Made by a program: the position numbers and the translations under genes. From an uncultured bacterium (GTDB lineage: Bacteria > Bacillota > Clostridia > Lachnospirales > Lachnospiraceae), in the NCBI GenBank assembly GCA_948467735.1, contig CAOKFN010000013.1, positions 1-64,000 of the forward strand: 64,000 nucleotides of DNA, read 5' to 3'. The first letter of the stretch is position 1. Each line of letters starts with the position of its first letter. Below, piece after piece: positions 24,924-33,104 of this stretch. The notes beneath the pieces are model-generated. The model saw only the letters and a program-made list of their open reading frames with translations, did no database searches and was not told the DNA's origin.

Positions 24924-26345
24924 GGCTAGGAAGAATTTGAGCAGGAAGACGGCCGACAGCACATAAGTCAGAACAGTCACCTCTTTTGCCTTTCCGGTAA
25001 ACACTTTGATGATAGTATAGGCAATCAAGCCGATGCCGATGGCATGGCCGATGGAGCCGGACACAGGCATGGCGATCAGCATCAACGCCACGGGCACTAT
25101 CTCGGACATATCGTCAAAATGCACATTTTTCAATCCGGTAAGCATCAATACGCCCACGTAAATCAAAGCCGACGATGTGGCGGCCGCAGGAATAATCGCC
25201 GCAATCGGGGAAATAAACATGCAGGCAAGAAAAACGATTCCCGTGGTCAGCGCCGTAAGGCCGGTACGTCCGCCCGCTTCCACGCCCGATGCGGATTCCA
25301 CAAAGGTCGTCACCGTAGAGGTACCCGTTACGGAACCTGCAACCGTTCCCACAGCGTCCGCCAGCAAAGCCTCTTTCATCTTGGGCATCTTGCCGTTCTT
25401 ATCCAGCATTCCCGCACGGCTTGCGGTTCCCACCAAAGTACCAATGGTATCAAACATATCTATAATGCAGAAAGTGACAATCAATGTCACCACCGTAAAC
25501 CAGTCGATTTGGAGAAATCCGCTGAAATTAAGCTTAAACAGCGTTGTCTGGGCCATATCCTGAAAGGGCGGCAGAAAAGATGCGTCGGCCAAAGAGGCAA
25601 AGGGATTGACATGAAGGAACAGAGCTTCCCCCATCCAGTAAATAGCGCTGGATACCAGCATGCCAAGAATGACCGCCGCTTTTATCCCTTTCTGGGCAAG
25701 AATAACAATGATAAACAATCCGACGAACATGGTTACGACGGTCAGAACCATGGTTCCGTAACCGGAGCCCATATTATTCTTTGCCAGTCCCGCAGTCAAA
25801 GCTCCAAAGAAATCACGCATGGCGTAAAACGGCCCGCCCGCCTCGGAATAAACGCCCACATTGGAGCCGAAGCCGATATTCATCAGCATCATGCCGATGG
25901 CAGGAGCTATGCCAAGGCGCACGCCAAGAGGAATGGCGTCCACGATTTTCTCCCGCACATTGAGCACGGAAAGAATGATAAATACAATGCCTTCCACAAA
26001 AATAATACACAGCGCCGATTGAAAAGATTCCAGATAAGTCATTCCGGTGAGGCTGACGATATTAGCCGCCACCACCGCAAAGAAGCTGTTCAGTCCCATG
26101 CCGGGAGCCATGGCAAACGGCTTGTCTGCCACAAACGCCATCACAAACATGCCCACGGCGGAAGCAATACATGTGGCCATAAATACGCCGTTCCATAAAG
26201 CGCTGCCCTCCGCTCCGAAATTTGTCAGCAGATTGGGATTCAAAGCTATGATATAGGCCATTGTCATAAAAGTAGTAAGTCCGGCAATAATCTCGGTCTT
26301 TACCGTGGTATTGTTTTCCTTGAGTTTAAAAAGTTTTTCCAGCAT
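24918..26345 (-). CDS. NCS2-family purine/pyrimidine permease
   Basis: 475 residues with 12-14 predicted helices. The arrangement of Gly-Leu-Thr-Thr-Phe-Met-Thr-Met-Ala-Tyr-Ile, Ala-Pro-Gly-Met-Gly-Leu-Asn-Ser-Phe-Phe and Phe-Val-Glu-Ser-Ala-Ser-Gly-Val-Glu-Ala-Gly-Gly-Arg-Thr-Gly fits the AzgA/PbuG-type hypoxanthine-guanine-adenine branch of NCS2. It would import nucleobases by proton symport. The ATG at 26345 has ATAGGAG upstream; the frame opens further up to 26453 but without a site. It sits downstream of an amidohydrolase and nucleoside enzymes, consistent with purine salvage. Confidence 0.92.
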   Translation of the reverse strand: MLEKLFKLKENNTTVKTEIIAGLTTFMTMAYIIALNPNLLTNFGAEGSALWNGVFMATCIASAVGMFVMAFVADKPFAMAPGMGLNSFFAVVAANIVSLTGMTYLESFQSALCIIFVEGIVFIILSVLNVREKIVDAIPLGVRLGIAPAIGMMLMNIGFGSNVGVYSEAGGPFYAMRDFFGALTAGLAKNNMGSGYGTMVLTVVTMFVGLFIIVILAQKGIKAAVILGMLVSSAIYWMGEALFLHVNPFASLADASFLPPFQDMAQTTLFKLNFSGFLQIDWFTVVTLIVTFCIIDMFDTIGTLVGTASRAGMLDKNGKMPKMKEALLADAVGTVAGSVTGTSTVTTFVESASGVEAGGRTGLTALTTGIVFLACMFISPIAAIIPAAATSSALIYVGVLMLTGLKNVHFDDMSEIVPVALMLIAMPVSGSIGHAIGIGLIAYTIIKVFTGKAKEVTVLTYVLSAVFLLKFFLAA

Positions 26346-26362
26346 ATTTTTTCTCCTATTCC

Positions 26363-26544
26363 AGTTCCCGCAAGCGAGAACTTGTTCCGGTCTCTTCACT
26401 ACAGCGCCCTTTTTAGGGAAGGGAATTTCATCTGCAAAAAAACGCAGATGCAATTCCCTTCCGGGCGCTTCCGTTTCGAGACTGTTTTTTCAGTTCCCAC
26501 AAGTGGGAACTTTCCCGCAAGCGGGAGCTTATTCCGGTCTCTAT
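26363..26544. repeat. Hairpin-rich intergenic element
   Basis: Four hairpins are packed in 182 bases: AGTTCCCGC/GCGAGAACT (26363-26382, one mismatch); a long one with GGAAGGGAATT-CATCTGC arms inside an outer GCGCCC/GGGCGC pair (26404-26468); a perfect AGTTCCCAC/GTGGGAACT (26492-26511); and TCCCGC/GCGGGA (26513-26526). The ends carry a near-identical ~27-base direct repeat ending in TTCCGGTCTCT. Confidence 0.75.
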
Positions 26545-26549
26545 GTCGA

Positions 26550-27857
26550 TTACTCGGCGGCGGAATTTATGATACGCTTGACGATTCTATCGCATTCCGC
26601 ATAAATATCTTCCACGCTTTCTCCAACAAAAAATTCTCCGTTCCGATACAGAATTCTTCCGTTCACCATGGTCATGCAGACATTTGACTTGCTGCCGCTG
26701 TATACAAGGTTCTTGGGAATATTGTGTATGGGCTGCATATTGGGCTGGCGCAGATCAATCAATATAATATCCGCCAGCTTCCCTTCCTCCAGCACATCCG
26801 CATGGGACAGCTGCATCGCCTTTGCGCCGTCCACGGTGGCCATGCGAAGCACTTTCACGGCGTCCAGACTGCCGGCATCCCCCTCCCGGACTTTGCTTAA
26901 ACCTGACAGCAGAAACATTTCACGAAACATGTCCAGACAATTATTGCTTGCCGGACCGTCCGTCCCGATTGCCACCGGAATTCCCCGGCGCTCAAACTCG
27001 GCGATTGGCGCTACTCCGCTGGCCAGCTTCAAATTAGACGCCGGATTGGTTATGGCATACAGCCGCAGCTGGCGGAAAATGTTCATGTCCCCCGCCGACA
27101 TATGCACACAATGATAACCGCCTCCGCCAAAAGCAAAAATTCCCATATCATACAAAAACACCATCGGACTCACGCCGTAACGGGCCTTACATTCCTGAAC
27201 CTCCTTCGCGGTCTCCGCCAGATGAGTATAAACTGGCGCCCGATACTTGTGAGCCAGCTGCGACATGCGGCGCAGCAAATCCTTGGAGCAGGTATATTCG
27301 GAATGAAATCCCAGCTGATAGCTGATTAAGGGATCGGAATGATTCCACCTCAGATATTCCTCCTCCTGCTGCTCTATGGACGAAGTAAAATTATTCAGCC
27401 CGCTTGTAAGCACGCACCTCATTCCCGTATCGATACATGCCTGAGCGATACTGTCCGGAGTCAGATACATCTCAAAAATGGATGTAATGCCGGAAGTCAG
27501 GTATTCCAGAACCGCCAGTTTTGTCAAATGATAAATATCTTCGCCGGAAAGCTTTTTTTCCATGGGAAACACATACTTTTCCAGCCATTGCTGCAGCGGC
27601 ACATCATCCACATAAGAGCGCAGAAACGTCATGGCGGAATGTGTATGCGCATCCTTAAAACCGGGCATCAGCAGATTATCCCTGCAGTCAAGCTCCATAT
27701 CCCAAGAAATTGCAGCAAATTCTTCGGTTCTGTCCTTAAGCTTGTCCGCCGCCGTGATATAAGCAATCTTATTATTTTTCACCCATATCTCGCCGCGGAA
27801 TACCGGTTCCTCTTTTCTCATGGTCAAAATTTGTGCATTATATAACCTGATATTCAC
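26550..27857 (-). CDS. Amidohydrolase (SAH/MTA deaminase-like)
   Basis: 435 residues of the metal-dependent amidohydrolase superfamily. Metal ligands are visible in Asp-Ala-His-Thr-His, Thr-His-Leu-Ala-Glu-Thr, Cys-Val-His-Met-Ser and Ile-Gly-Thr-Asp-Gly-Pro-Ala-Ser-Asn-Asn. That last motif is typical of the TRZ/ATZ and S-adenosylhomocysteine / 5'-methylthioadenosine deaminase group. A deaminase of an adenosine or guanine compound fits the operon with cytidine deaminase and the nearby purine permease; guanine deaminase is a possible alternative. Translation begins at GTG, overlapping the cdd stop codon (GTGA), with GGAGGTGAG 8 bases upstream. Confidence 0.86.
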   Translation of the reverse strand: MNIRLYNAQILTMRKEEPVFRGEIWVKNNKIAYITAADKLKDRTEEFAAISWDMELDCRDNLLMPGFKDAHTHSAMTFLRSYVDDVPLQQWLEKYVFPMEKKLSGEDIYHLTKLAVLEYLTSGITSIFEMYLTPDSIAQACIDTGMRCVLTSGLNNFTSSIEQQEEEYLRWNHSDPLISYQLGFHSEYTCSKDLLRRMSQLAHKYRAPVYTHLAETAKEVQECKARYGVSPMVFLYDMGIFAFGGGGYHCVHMSAGDMNIFRQLRLYAITNPASNLKLASGVAPIAEFERRGIPVAIGTDGPASNNCLDMFREMFLLSGLSKVREGDAGSLDAVKVLRMATVDGAKAMQLSHADVLEEGKLADIILIDLRQPNMQPIHNIPKNLVYSGSKSNVCMTMVNGRILYRNGEFFVGESVEDIYAECDRIVKRIINSAAE

Positions 27858-28315
27858 TTGATGGACTCACCTCCAAATCCATAGGGCAGCAATTCTTCCA
27901 GATAATATACCCGAAAATCAGCTGTACTTTTCGCCACAATAACGATAAAATCCTCCTCTGCAAATTCCTGCAGCACCTGTCGGCAGATACCGCAGGGATA
28001 CGCGTAATCCACCGGCGCTGCGCCGTCATGTCCTCCTGCAATGGCAATCGCCCGAAACTGCCGTCGGCCCTCGCTGACCGCCTTGAAAACAGCCGTCCGT
28101 TCCGCACAGTTCGTCGCGCCATAGGAAGCGTTTTCAATATTGCACCCCTGATAAAGCACGCCCTCCATCGTGAGCAGCGCCGCACCAACCTTATAATGGG
28201 AATACGGTGCGTATGCCCTCTCTCTGGCCTCCAATGCAGCGTTTATCAAATTTTGTATCTCCGTCTCCGTAAGCTTCTGTCTGTCATCCCTCTCTTTCCT
28301 TATCATTTTCACCAT
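27854..28315 (-). CDS. cdd: Cytidine deaminase
   Basis: 153 residues. Deaminates cytidine and deoxycytidine to uridine forms using one zinc ion held by the Cys of Asn-Cys-Ala-Glu-Arg-Thr-Ala and both Cys of Tyr-Pro-Cys-Gly-Ile-Cys-Arg-Gln; the Glu is the proton shuttle. The length is slightly above the usual ~130 because of an extra basic N-terminus. Two Mets (28315 and 28306) could start; AAGGGGG lies between 4 and 13 bases upstream, so the second may be used. Coupled to the amidohydrolase by stop/start overlap. Confidence 0.94.
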   Translation of the reverse strand: MVKMIRKERDDRQKLTETEIQNLINAALEARERAYAPYSHYKVGAALLTMEGVLYQGCNIENASYGATNCAERTAVFKAVSEGRRQFRAIAIAGGHDGAAPVDYAYPCGICRQVLQEFAEEDFIVIVAKSTADFRVYYLEELLPYGFGGESIK

Positions 28316-28400
28316 CGCCCCCTTCCGACGTTCAGGCAGCCGAAATCATGCTCATTATCCCGCCTTCGTCCGGCCTCGTTTCACATTTCTCCTTAACAGT

Positions 28401-28480
28401 ATCTTCCCTCCGGTTTTATTCTGCATTTCCTCCTTAAAAATGCTCTTCTCTCCGGTTTTACTCAGTATTTCTTCTCCAAA
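28401..28480. repeat. ~42-bp imperfect duplication between pnp and cdd
   Basis: Two units share CTCCGGTTTTA, then a TATTT/CATTT block and CTCC, with a period of about 42 bases. No gene or clear terminator is in this 190-base gap. Confidence 0.6.
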
Positions 28481-28508
28481 ATATACTCTTCTGTCGCCTT
28501 TTCGCACT

Positions 28509-29339
28509 TCAGCCGACCGCCATGCCTTTCACCGCTTCCGTCACCAGCTTTTTAAAATTCGGAGCCGCCATATCCGCCGCTTCCTGCACCTCTTCGTGGC
28601 TCAAAGGTTTGTTCGTCATCCCCGCCGCCAAATTGCAGATGCAGGAAATACCACAGATTCTCATCCCCATATGTCTTGCGGCAATCGCTTCCACAACGGT
28701 GCTCATGCCCACCGCATCGCACCCCATCGTCCGAAGCATCCTTATCTCGGCCGGAGACTCGAACGAAGGGCCTGTCAGCTGCGCATATACGCCTTCCTGA
28801 AGAAAAATATGATTTTCCCGCGCTGTCCGCGATATCACTTCCTGCAGCGATTGGTCATACACCATGCTCATATCCGGAAAACGGGTTCCAAGAGCGTCTA
28901 TATTGGGCCCAATCAGCGGGTTGGGGGCAAACACGGAAATATGATCCTTAATCATCATTAAATCGCCCGCATGAAAAGAAGTATTGACCCCTCCGGCGGC
29001 ATTTGTCAGAAACAGAATTTCAGCCCCCAGCAGTTTCATCAGACGTATGGGCAGCACCACGTCGCTGACGGGATATCCCTCGTAAAAATGCACTCTGCCT
29101 TTCATGCATACCACGGGCGCTTCGTCAATATACCCGAAAATGAACCTTCCGGCATGGCCGGGCACCGTGGACACGGGGAAGCCGTCGATCTCTTCATAAG
29201 GCAGTTCGCATTCCACACGAATGCTTTCCGCATAATCCCCTAAGCCGGAACCCAGCACTATCGCCGCCTTTGGCACAAAATCCGTCTTCTGCCTGACACG
29301 CCCAAAACAATTGGTCAGCTTCTCATAAACCTGATTCAT
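28509..29339 (-). CDS. punA: Purine-nucleoside phosphorylase
   Basis: 276 residues, trimeric class. It phosphorolyses inosine and guanosine. Phosphate-binding Gly-Ser-Gly-Leu-Gly and Gly-Arg-Val-His-Phe-Tyr-Glu-Gly-Tyr and the base-binding Leu-Thr-Asn-Ala-Ala-Gly-Gly / Gly-Met-Ser-Thr-Val-Val-Glu blocks are intact. The reading frame extends to 29414, but the ATG at 29339 follows GGAGGTG by about 6 bases. It is the first of the salvage genes: PNP, cytidine deaminase, amidohydrolase and NCS2 permease all read leftward. Confidence 0.95.
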   Translation of the reverse strand: MNQVYEKLTNCFGRVRQKTDFVPKAAIVLGSGLGDYAESIRVECELPYEEIDGFPVSTVPGHAGRFIFGYIDEAPVVCMKGRVHFYEGYPVSDVVLPIRLMKLLGAEILFLTNAAGGVNTSFHAGDLMMIKDHISVFAPNPLIGPNIDALGTRFPDMSMVYDQSLQEVISRTARENHIFLQEGVYAQLTGPSFESPAEIRMLRTMGCDAVGMSTVVEAIAARHMGMRICGISCICNLAAGMTNKPLSHEEVQEAADMAAPNFKKLVTEAVKGMAVG

Positions 29340-29464
29340 CCCTGCACCTCCATTCCAAAATCGCCGCCTGCGGCAGCATGTCCTAACCGCTCCTATTCCT
29401 TCTTTTGATCCCACTCAATTCTCTCGCCATGCTCCAGTCTACCCTTTTTCTCCATGTACCGCCG

Positions 29465-31174
29465 TCACTCTTCGTAATGACTCAGCTTGACGATAATCAT
29501 GCCGTCCGTTTCCTCCACGCTGTTCTCCCACGGCCATTCCGGCATATACAAACTATACTCCAAAGCCTCCTCCATCCGGCTTTCAGGTATCTGATTAAAG
29601 TCCGCGCCCAATGTATGCAGAAATCCTAGAATGCGACGGGTGCTCCAGAAAAATCGCGGGGAAACATCCGCGTCATACCCGAAAAACGAACGGCCTATGA
29701 CCTCCCCCGTCACGCAGGACGAATTCCCCTTGAATTCCCTTCCGCCGATTATCACCACCGGAATGGTTTCATCCCCTCCGTTCACCTGATTTATCCTCTC
29801 GATAATCGCCCTTCCCAAAGCGGCGTCCTGCTCGTAACGACACCAATCTGTATAATAAAGGCTTTCCGTCACCTTCGCCTGTTCCATTCCGGTGATAAGA
29901 CAGACCGCCGCCCCGAATACAAAAGCGGCCTTCCACACCCGGGATGCGCCCGATTCAATCCCTTCCTTGACATTCCCCGCCGTCCCAAGCCTGCCTTTTG
30001 CGATTCGCGTCTCTTTCACAGAATGCTTCCCTTCCATTTCCCGCGAATTCCTTGTCAGCCTGCAAAGAAGCACAATTCCCAGATATCCCAAAAACCCCGT
30101 AAACACAGGCAGCACCAGCTGGGAGCGGATTGCCGGACTGCCGCCCAGCAGTATTGTCATCATAAAAGGGGACGCAAGTAGGGCAAAGTAATAAAAAAGA
30201 ATCACTCCCCCCATACCCCTGCACCTGACCGTATTTTTTTTCAGGAAACAAATCAGCAGTATCAAATCAAATAACGCCAATATCCCCAGTCCCCAGTGAT
30301 AGAAAATAGAATGCAGCCCTGTAAAAGCCTTCACAAAATGCGCCGCAGCCCCATAGATGCAGTCCTTTACGGACGCCCGCCCCCACAGAATCTGCTCCTG
30401 CAGATAACTGGAAGAGCTGAAAAAAAGTCTTGTAATCAAAGTATTCAGCACAAATGCCATCATAAAAACAGCACAATACGGAATGACCCGCCGAAAAAGG
30501 CTTCCTGCGCCGCGCTTCCTTCCCTCCGAAACATCCCGAAGGGCCTGCAGCAGCAGAAGCGTAACGGTTCCGAATATATACAATACAACAAAGGTTTGAT
30601 AACTGGAAAACGTCCAAAGAAGAAGAACAACACTACAGGCCCCATCAAGAAGCCCGTGCCGCTGCGACCATCGGAAGGATAAATACAAGGCCGCCGCCGT
30701 CAACAGCAGGCACACACATATTTCCATACTCTGTAGAGAAAAATAGAACTGTTCCGCCATAATGGGATGGGAAATCCAAAGCAGGCCGCCCAGCCCGCAG
30801 GCCCACAGGCTTGTCCTTGATTCCCGGCTCCCCCGTTTTGCCTTTCCCAGCCTGATACTGCCGTTCATCCTCTCCCATAACCAAAAGAAAGCGCAGACTG
30901 CGGCCGCGAAGAAAAGTATAGTCATAGCGCCTGCAAAATAAGGATGAAACTGCTGATTCCCCAGCAGATACTTCATCAATACAAGCCCCTGCCTGCCCGT
31001 CTGCATCCATCCCCCGTAAAAATCCTCCTGCAGATGAATCAAATCCTCCGTATCAACGCCTATGACGCCGGAATTGAGCTTAGCGCCATGGAACAAAAAC
31101 ACAAGCGCCCCCATAAAGAGAAAACGAATTTGGAATATGGAGTTTCCACAGGATGCCGGCCGACGCTCTTTCAT
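29465..31174 (-). CDS. Polytopic glucosyltransferase-domain membrane protein (GtrII-like)
   Basis: 569 residues. Around ten transmembrane helices fill residues 10-450, after which comes an extracytoplasmic domain of about 120 residues with Val-Val-Ile-Ile-Gly-Gly. The overall plan, with an Asp-Thr-Glu-Asp near the first loop (about residue 40), resembles the Glucos_trans_II / GtrII family that transfers glucose from a lipid carrier to surface polymers. A Lys/Gly/Glu-rich insert lies at about 400-430. The start at 31174 has AAAGGAAC upstream and a strong promoter at 31215-31243. Divergent from another membrane glycosyltransferase-like gene. Confidence 0.75.
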   Translation of the reverse strand: MKERRPASCGNSIFQIRFLFMGALVFLFHGAKLNSGVIGVDTEDLIHLQEDFYGGWMQTGRQGLVLMKYLLGNQQFHPYFAGAMTILFFAAAVCAFFWLWERMNGSIRLGKAKRGSRESRTSLWACGLGGLLWISHPIMAEQFYFSLQSMEICVCLLLTAAALYLSFRWSQRHGLLDGACSVVLLLWTFSSYQTFVVLYIFGTVTLLLLQALRDVSEGRKRGAGSLFRRVIPYCAVFMMAFVLNTLITRLFFSSSSYLQEQILWGRASVKDCIYGAAAHFVKAFTGLHSIFYHWGLGILALFDLILLICFLKKNTVRCRGMGGVILFYYFALLASPFMMTILLGGSPAIRSQLVLPVFTGFLGYLGIVLLCRLTRNSREMEGKHSVKETRIAKGRLGTAGNVKEGIESGASRVWKAAFVFGAAVCLITGMEQAKVTESLYYTDWCRYEQDAALGRAIIERINQVNGGDETIPVVIIGGREFKGNSSCVTGEVIGRSFFGYDADVSPRFFWSTRRILGFLHTLGADFNQIPESRMEEALEYSLYMPEWPWENSVEETDGMIIVKLSHYEE

Positions 31175-31214
31175 GTTTTTGTTCCTTTCGTAAATATTAA
31201 TAAATGTTAATATC

Positions 31215-31243
31215 ATTATACAAAAGTTTAAAATAAAAATCAA
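31215..31243 (-). promoter_or_regulatory. Promoter of the GtrII-like gene
   Basis: On the minus strand, TTGATT (31238-31243) and perfect TATAAT (31215-31220) are exactly 17 bases apart, 40 bases before the start codon. The rest of the 262-base divergent gap shows no operator-like palindrome. Confidence 0.72.
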
Positions 31244-31436
31244 TTGTTTTATGGATATGGCTATGTTAATATGGGAAATGTGCAAAGAATTTAAAAGATT
31301 CGTCGTTTAATTGCAGGGCACAAAACCAACACTATCGCCCGCAGAAATAATACCTGCCTGACGCTCGACTCATCGCCCGCCGGAAAACAAATACACGCCG
31401 AGAATTTTTCAGAGGATTATAAGAGGAATTTATCAT

Positions 31437-32948
31437 ATGAAAACAAATCACAACAAAAAAACGGCATTCCAGCATCATTTTGAACTTGCAGCCGCCGTAT
31501 GCTATTTCGGATTATACCTCATCATTGCCCTTTCCCTGCTGATAAAGCAGCCCTTCGGGAATCCGCCCGATGAGTACAACCGATACCTTATCCCGCAGTA
31601 TATCGCGGAAAACGGCGCTCTGCCAAACGGCTACGAGGAATCCATCCGCATCGGGGGGTACGGTTTTTCGTATGGCTTTCAGCCCATCCTGCCGTATATG
31701 TTCCAAGGATATGCCATGAGGTTCATGACACTCTTTACGTCCTCCGAGGCCGCGCTGCTCTACACCGCCCGGGCGGTCAATCTTCTGCTGGGGCTATGCA
31801 CGGCATGGGTCATTTTGCTGCTCTCTAAAAAATGGTTCCGGGACAGGCGCTTTGGCTGGCTTTTTGCTTATCTGACCACCTTTCTGCCCCAAAGCATTTT
31901 TGTGCATACCTATGTGAACACGGATTCCTGCTGCATGCTGTCCATCGCCGTTATGCTCTACGGGCTGACCTTGGGGCTGGAAAGCGGCTTTTCCCGCCGC
32001 TCCTCCCTGATCCTTTCCGCGGGCATTATCCTCTGCGCCCTTTCCTACTATAACGCCTACGGATATATTTTGAGCTGCATCCTGCTCTTTACCGCTTTTT
32101 ATCTCTCTGCCCCGTCAGGGCATATTCGTTTTGACGTGAAAAGCTTTCTGAAAAAAGGAATCTTTATCTCCGTCATCGTACTGCTTGGCATCGGCTGGTG
32201 GTTTATCCGCAGCGCCATTCTTTACGAGGGCGATTTTCTGGGACTTCAGGCCAGACATGAATGCGCATCCCTGTATGCGATTCCGGAATTTCACCCCGAT
32301 ACCCGCGTAACATGGCAGAATCAGGGCTATTCCTTTTGGGACATGATGGTGCGTTCCGATTTCTGGACTCTTTCCGTGATGAGCTTCATCGGGGTATACG
32401 GCCCCATGACCATCACCACCTCCATATGGGTCTACCGTTTTTATAAAGCGCTGTTTCTGCTGGGGCTGGGGTTTTGCGTGTTCCTCCCCGTCCGCAGAAC
32501 CGCCGAGGCCAAAGGCCTGCATTCGGAACGCAGAGCTTTTCGCAGATTTTATCATATCAATATGCTGTTCTGCATCCTGATGCCGCTGTTTTTAAGCCTG
32601 TTCTATTCCTACACCACGGACTACCAGCCGCAGGGGCGCTATCTTCTTCCCGCCCTGCTTCCCGTCTGCTATTACGCCGTCCACGGTCTGGAAAAAGCAT
32701 GGCTCCTCTTGACAGGTCTGACGGAAGACAGACGCAAAACTTTTCCCAAGGAAGAAGATTCTCTCAAGGAAGGAGCTTCTCTCAAAAAAGGCAGGCCTTC
32801 CCTCACCGGCAAGGCAGCATCCTCTTCTCAAAGCCGCCTGCTCACCTGCGCCGTCACACTGGCGTGCATGATAATCATCGGACTGCTGCTATTGACCGTA
32901 TACGGCTACGCGTTTCCCTATTATGAGGCCAATCCGATTGCCCCTTAA
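31437..32948 (+). CDS. Polytopic DUF2142/GT-C-like membrane protein
   Basis: 503 residues with about 11 helices. The first extracytoplasmic loop holds Asn-Pro-Pro-Asp-Glu-Tyr, the acidic motif expected of GT-C glycosyltransferases and of the DUF2142 family, which use a lipid-phosphate sugar on the outer face. A Lys/Glu/Ser-rich loop (about 430-470, with Lys-Glu-Gly-Ala-Ser-Leu-Lys repeated) precedes the last helix. Acceptor unknown; a cell-surface glycan or protein is probable, paired with the divergent GtrII-like gene. It starts at ATG after AGAGGAAT, and is G+C richer than its neighbours to the left. Confidence 0.72.
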   Translation: MKTNHNKKTAFQHHFELAAAVCYFGLYLIIALSLLIKQPFGNPPDEYNRYLIPQYIAENGALPNGYEESIRIGGYGFSYGFQPILPYMFQGYAMRFMTLFTSSEAALLYTARAVNLLLGLCTAWVILLLSKKWFRDRRFGWLFAYLTTFLPQSIFVHTYVNTDSCCMLSIAVMLYGLTLGLESGFSRRSSLILSAGIILCALSYYNAYGYILSCILLFTAFYLSAPSGHIRFDVKSFLKKGIFISVIVLLGIGWWFIRSAILYEGDFLGLQARHECASLYAIPEFHPDTRVTWQNQGYSFWDMMVRSDFWTLSVMSFIGVYGPMTITTSIWVYRFYKALFLLGLGFCVFLPVRRTAEAKGLHSERRAFRRFYHINMLFCILMPLFLSLFYSYTTDYQPQGRYLLPALLPVCYYAVHGLEKAWLLLTGLTEDRRKTFPKEEDSLKEGASLKKGRPSLTGKAASSSQSRLLTCAVTLACMIIIGLLLLTVYGYAFPYYEANPIAP

Positions 32949-33104
32949 GTCCGGCCCCGCAACCTCCAATACCATTAAAAATTTTCGGCAGGAGATATCT
33001 GTCCCCTGCCGAAAGCCGCCCTTCCATGTCTGCCGAGCATCCGGCTTACTGCCCGCCGAAACGTCCGGAAGGATCCTGCCTCCCGCAGCCTGCGGATACC
33101 GGCG

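Noticed and set aside
31175..31436. Operator in the divergent glycosyltransferase gap
   Set aside because: Only a promoter is recognisable; no dyad longer than 6 bp was found.
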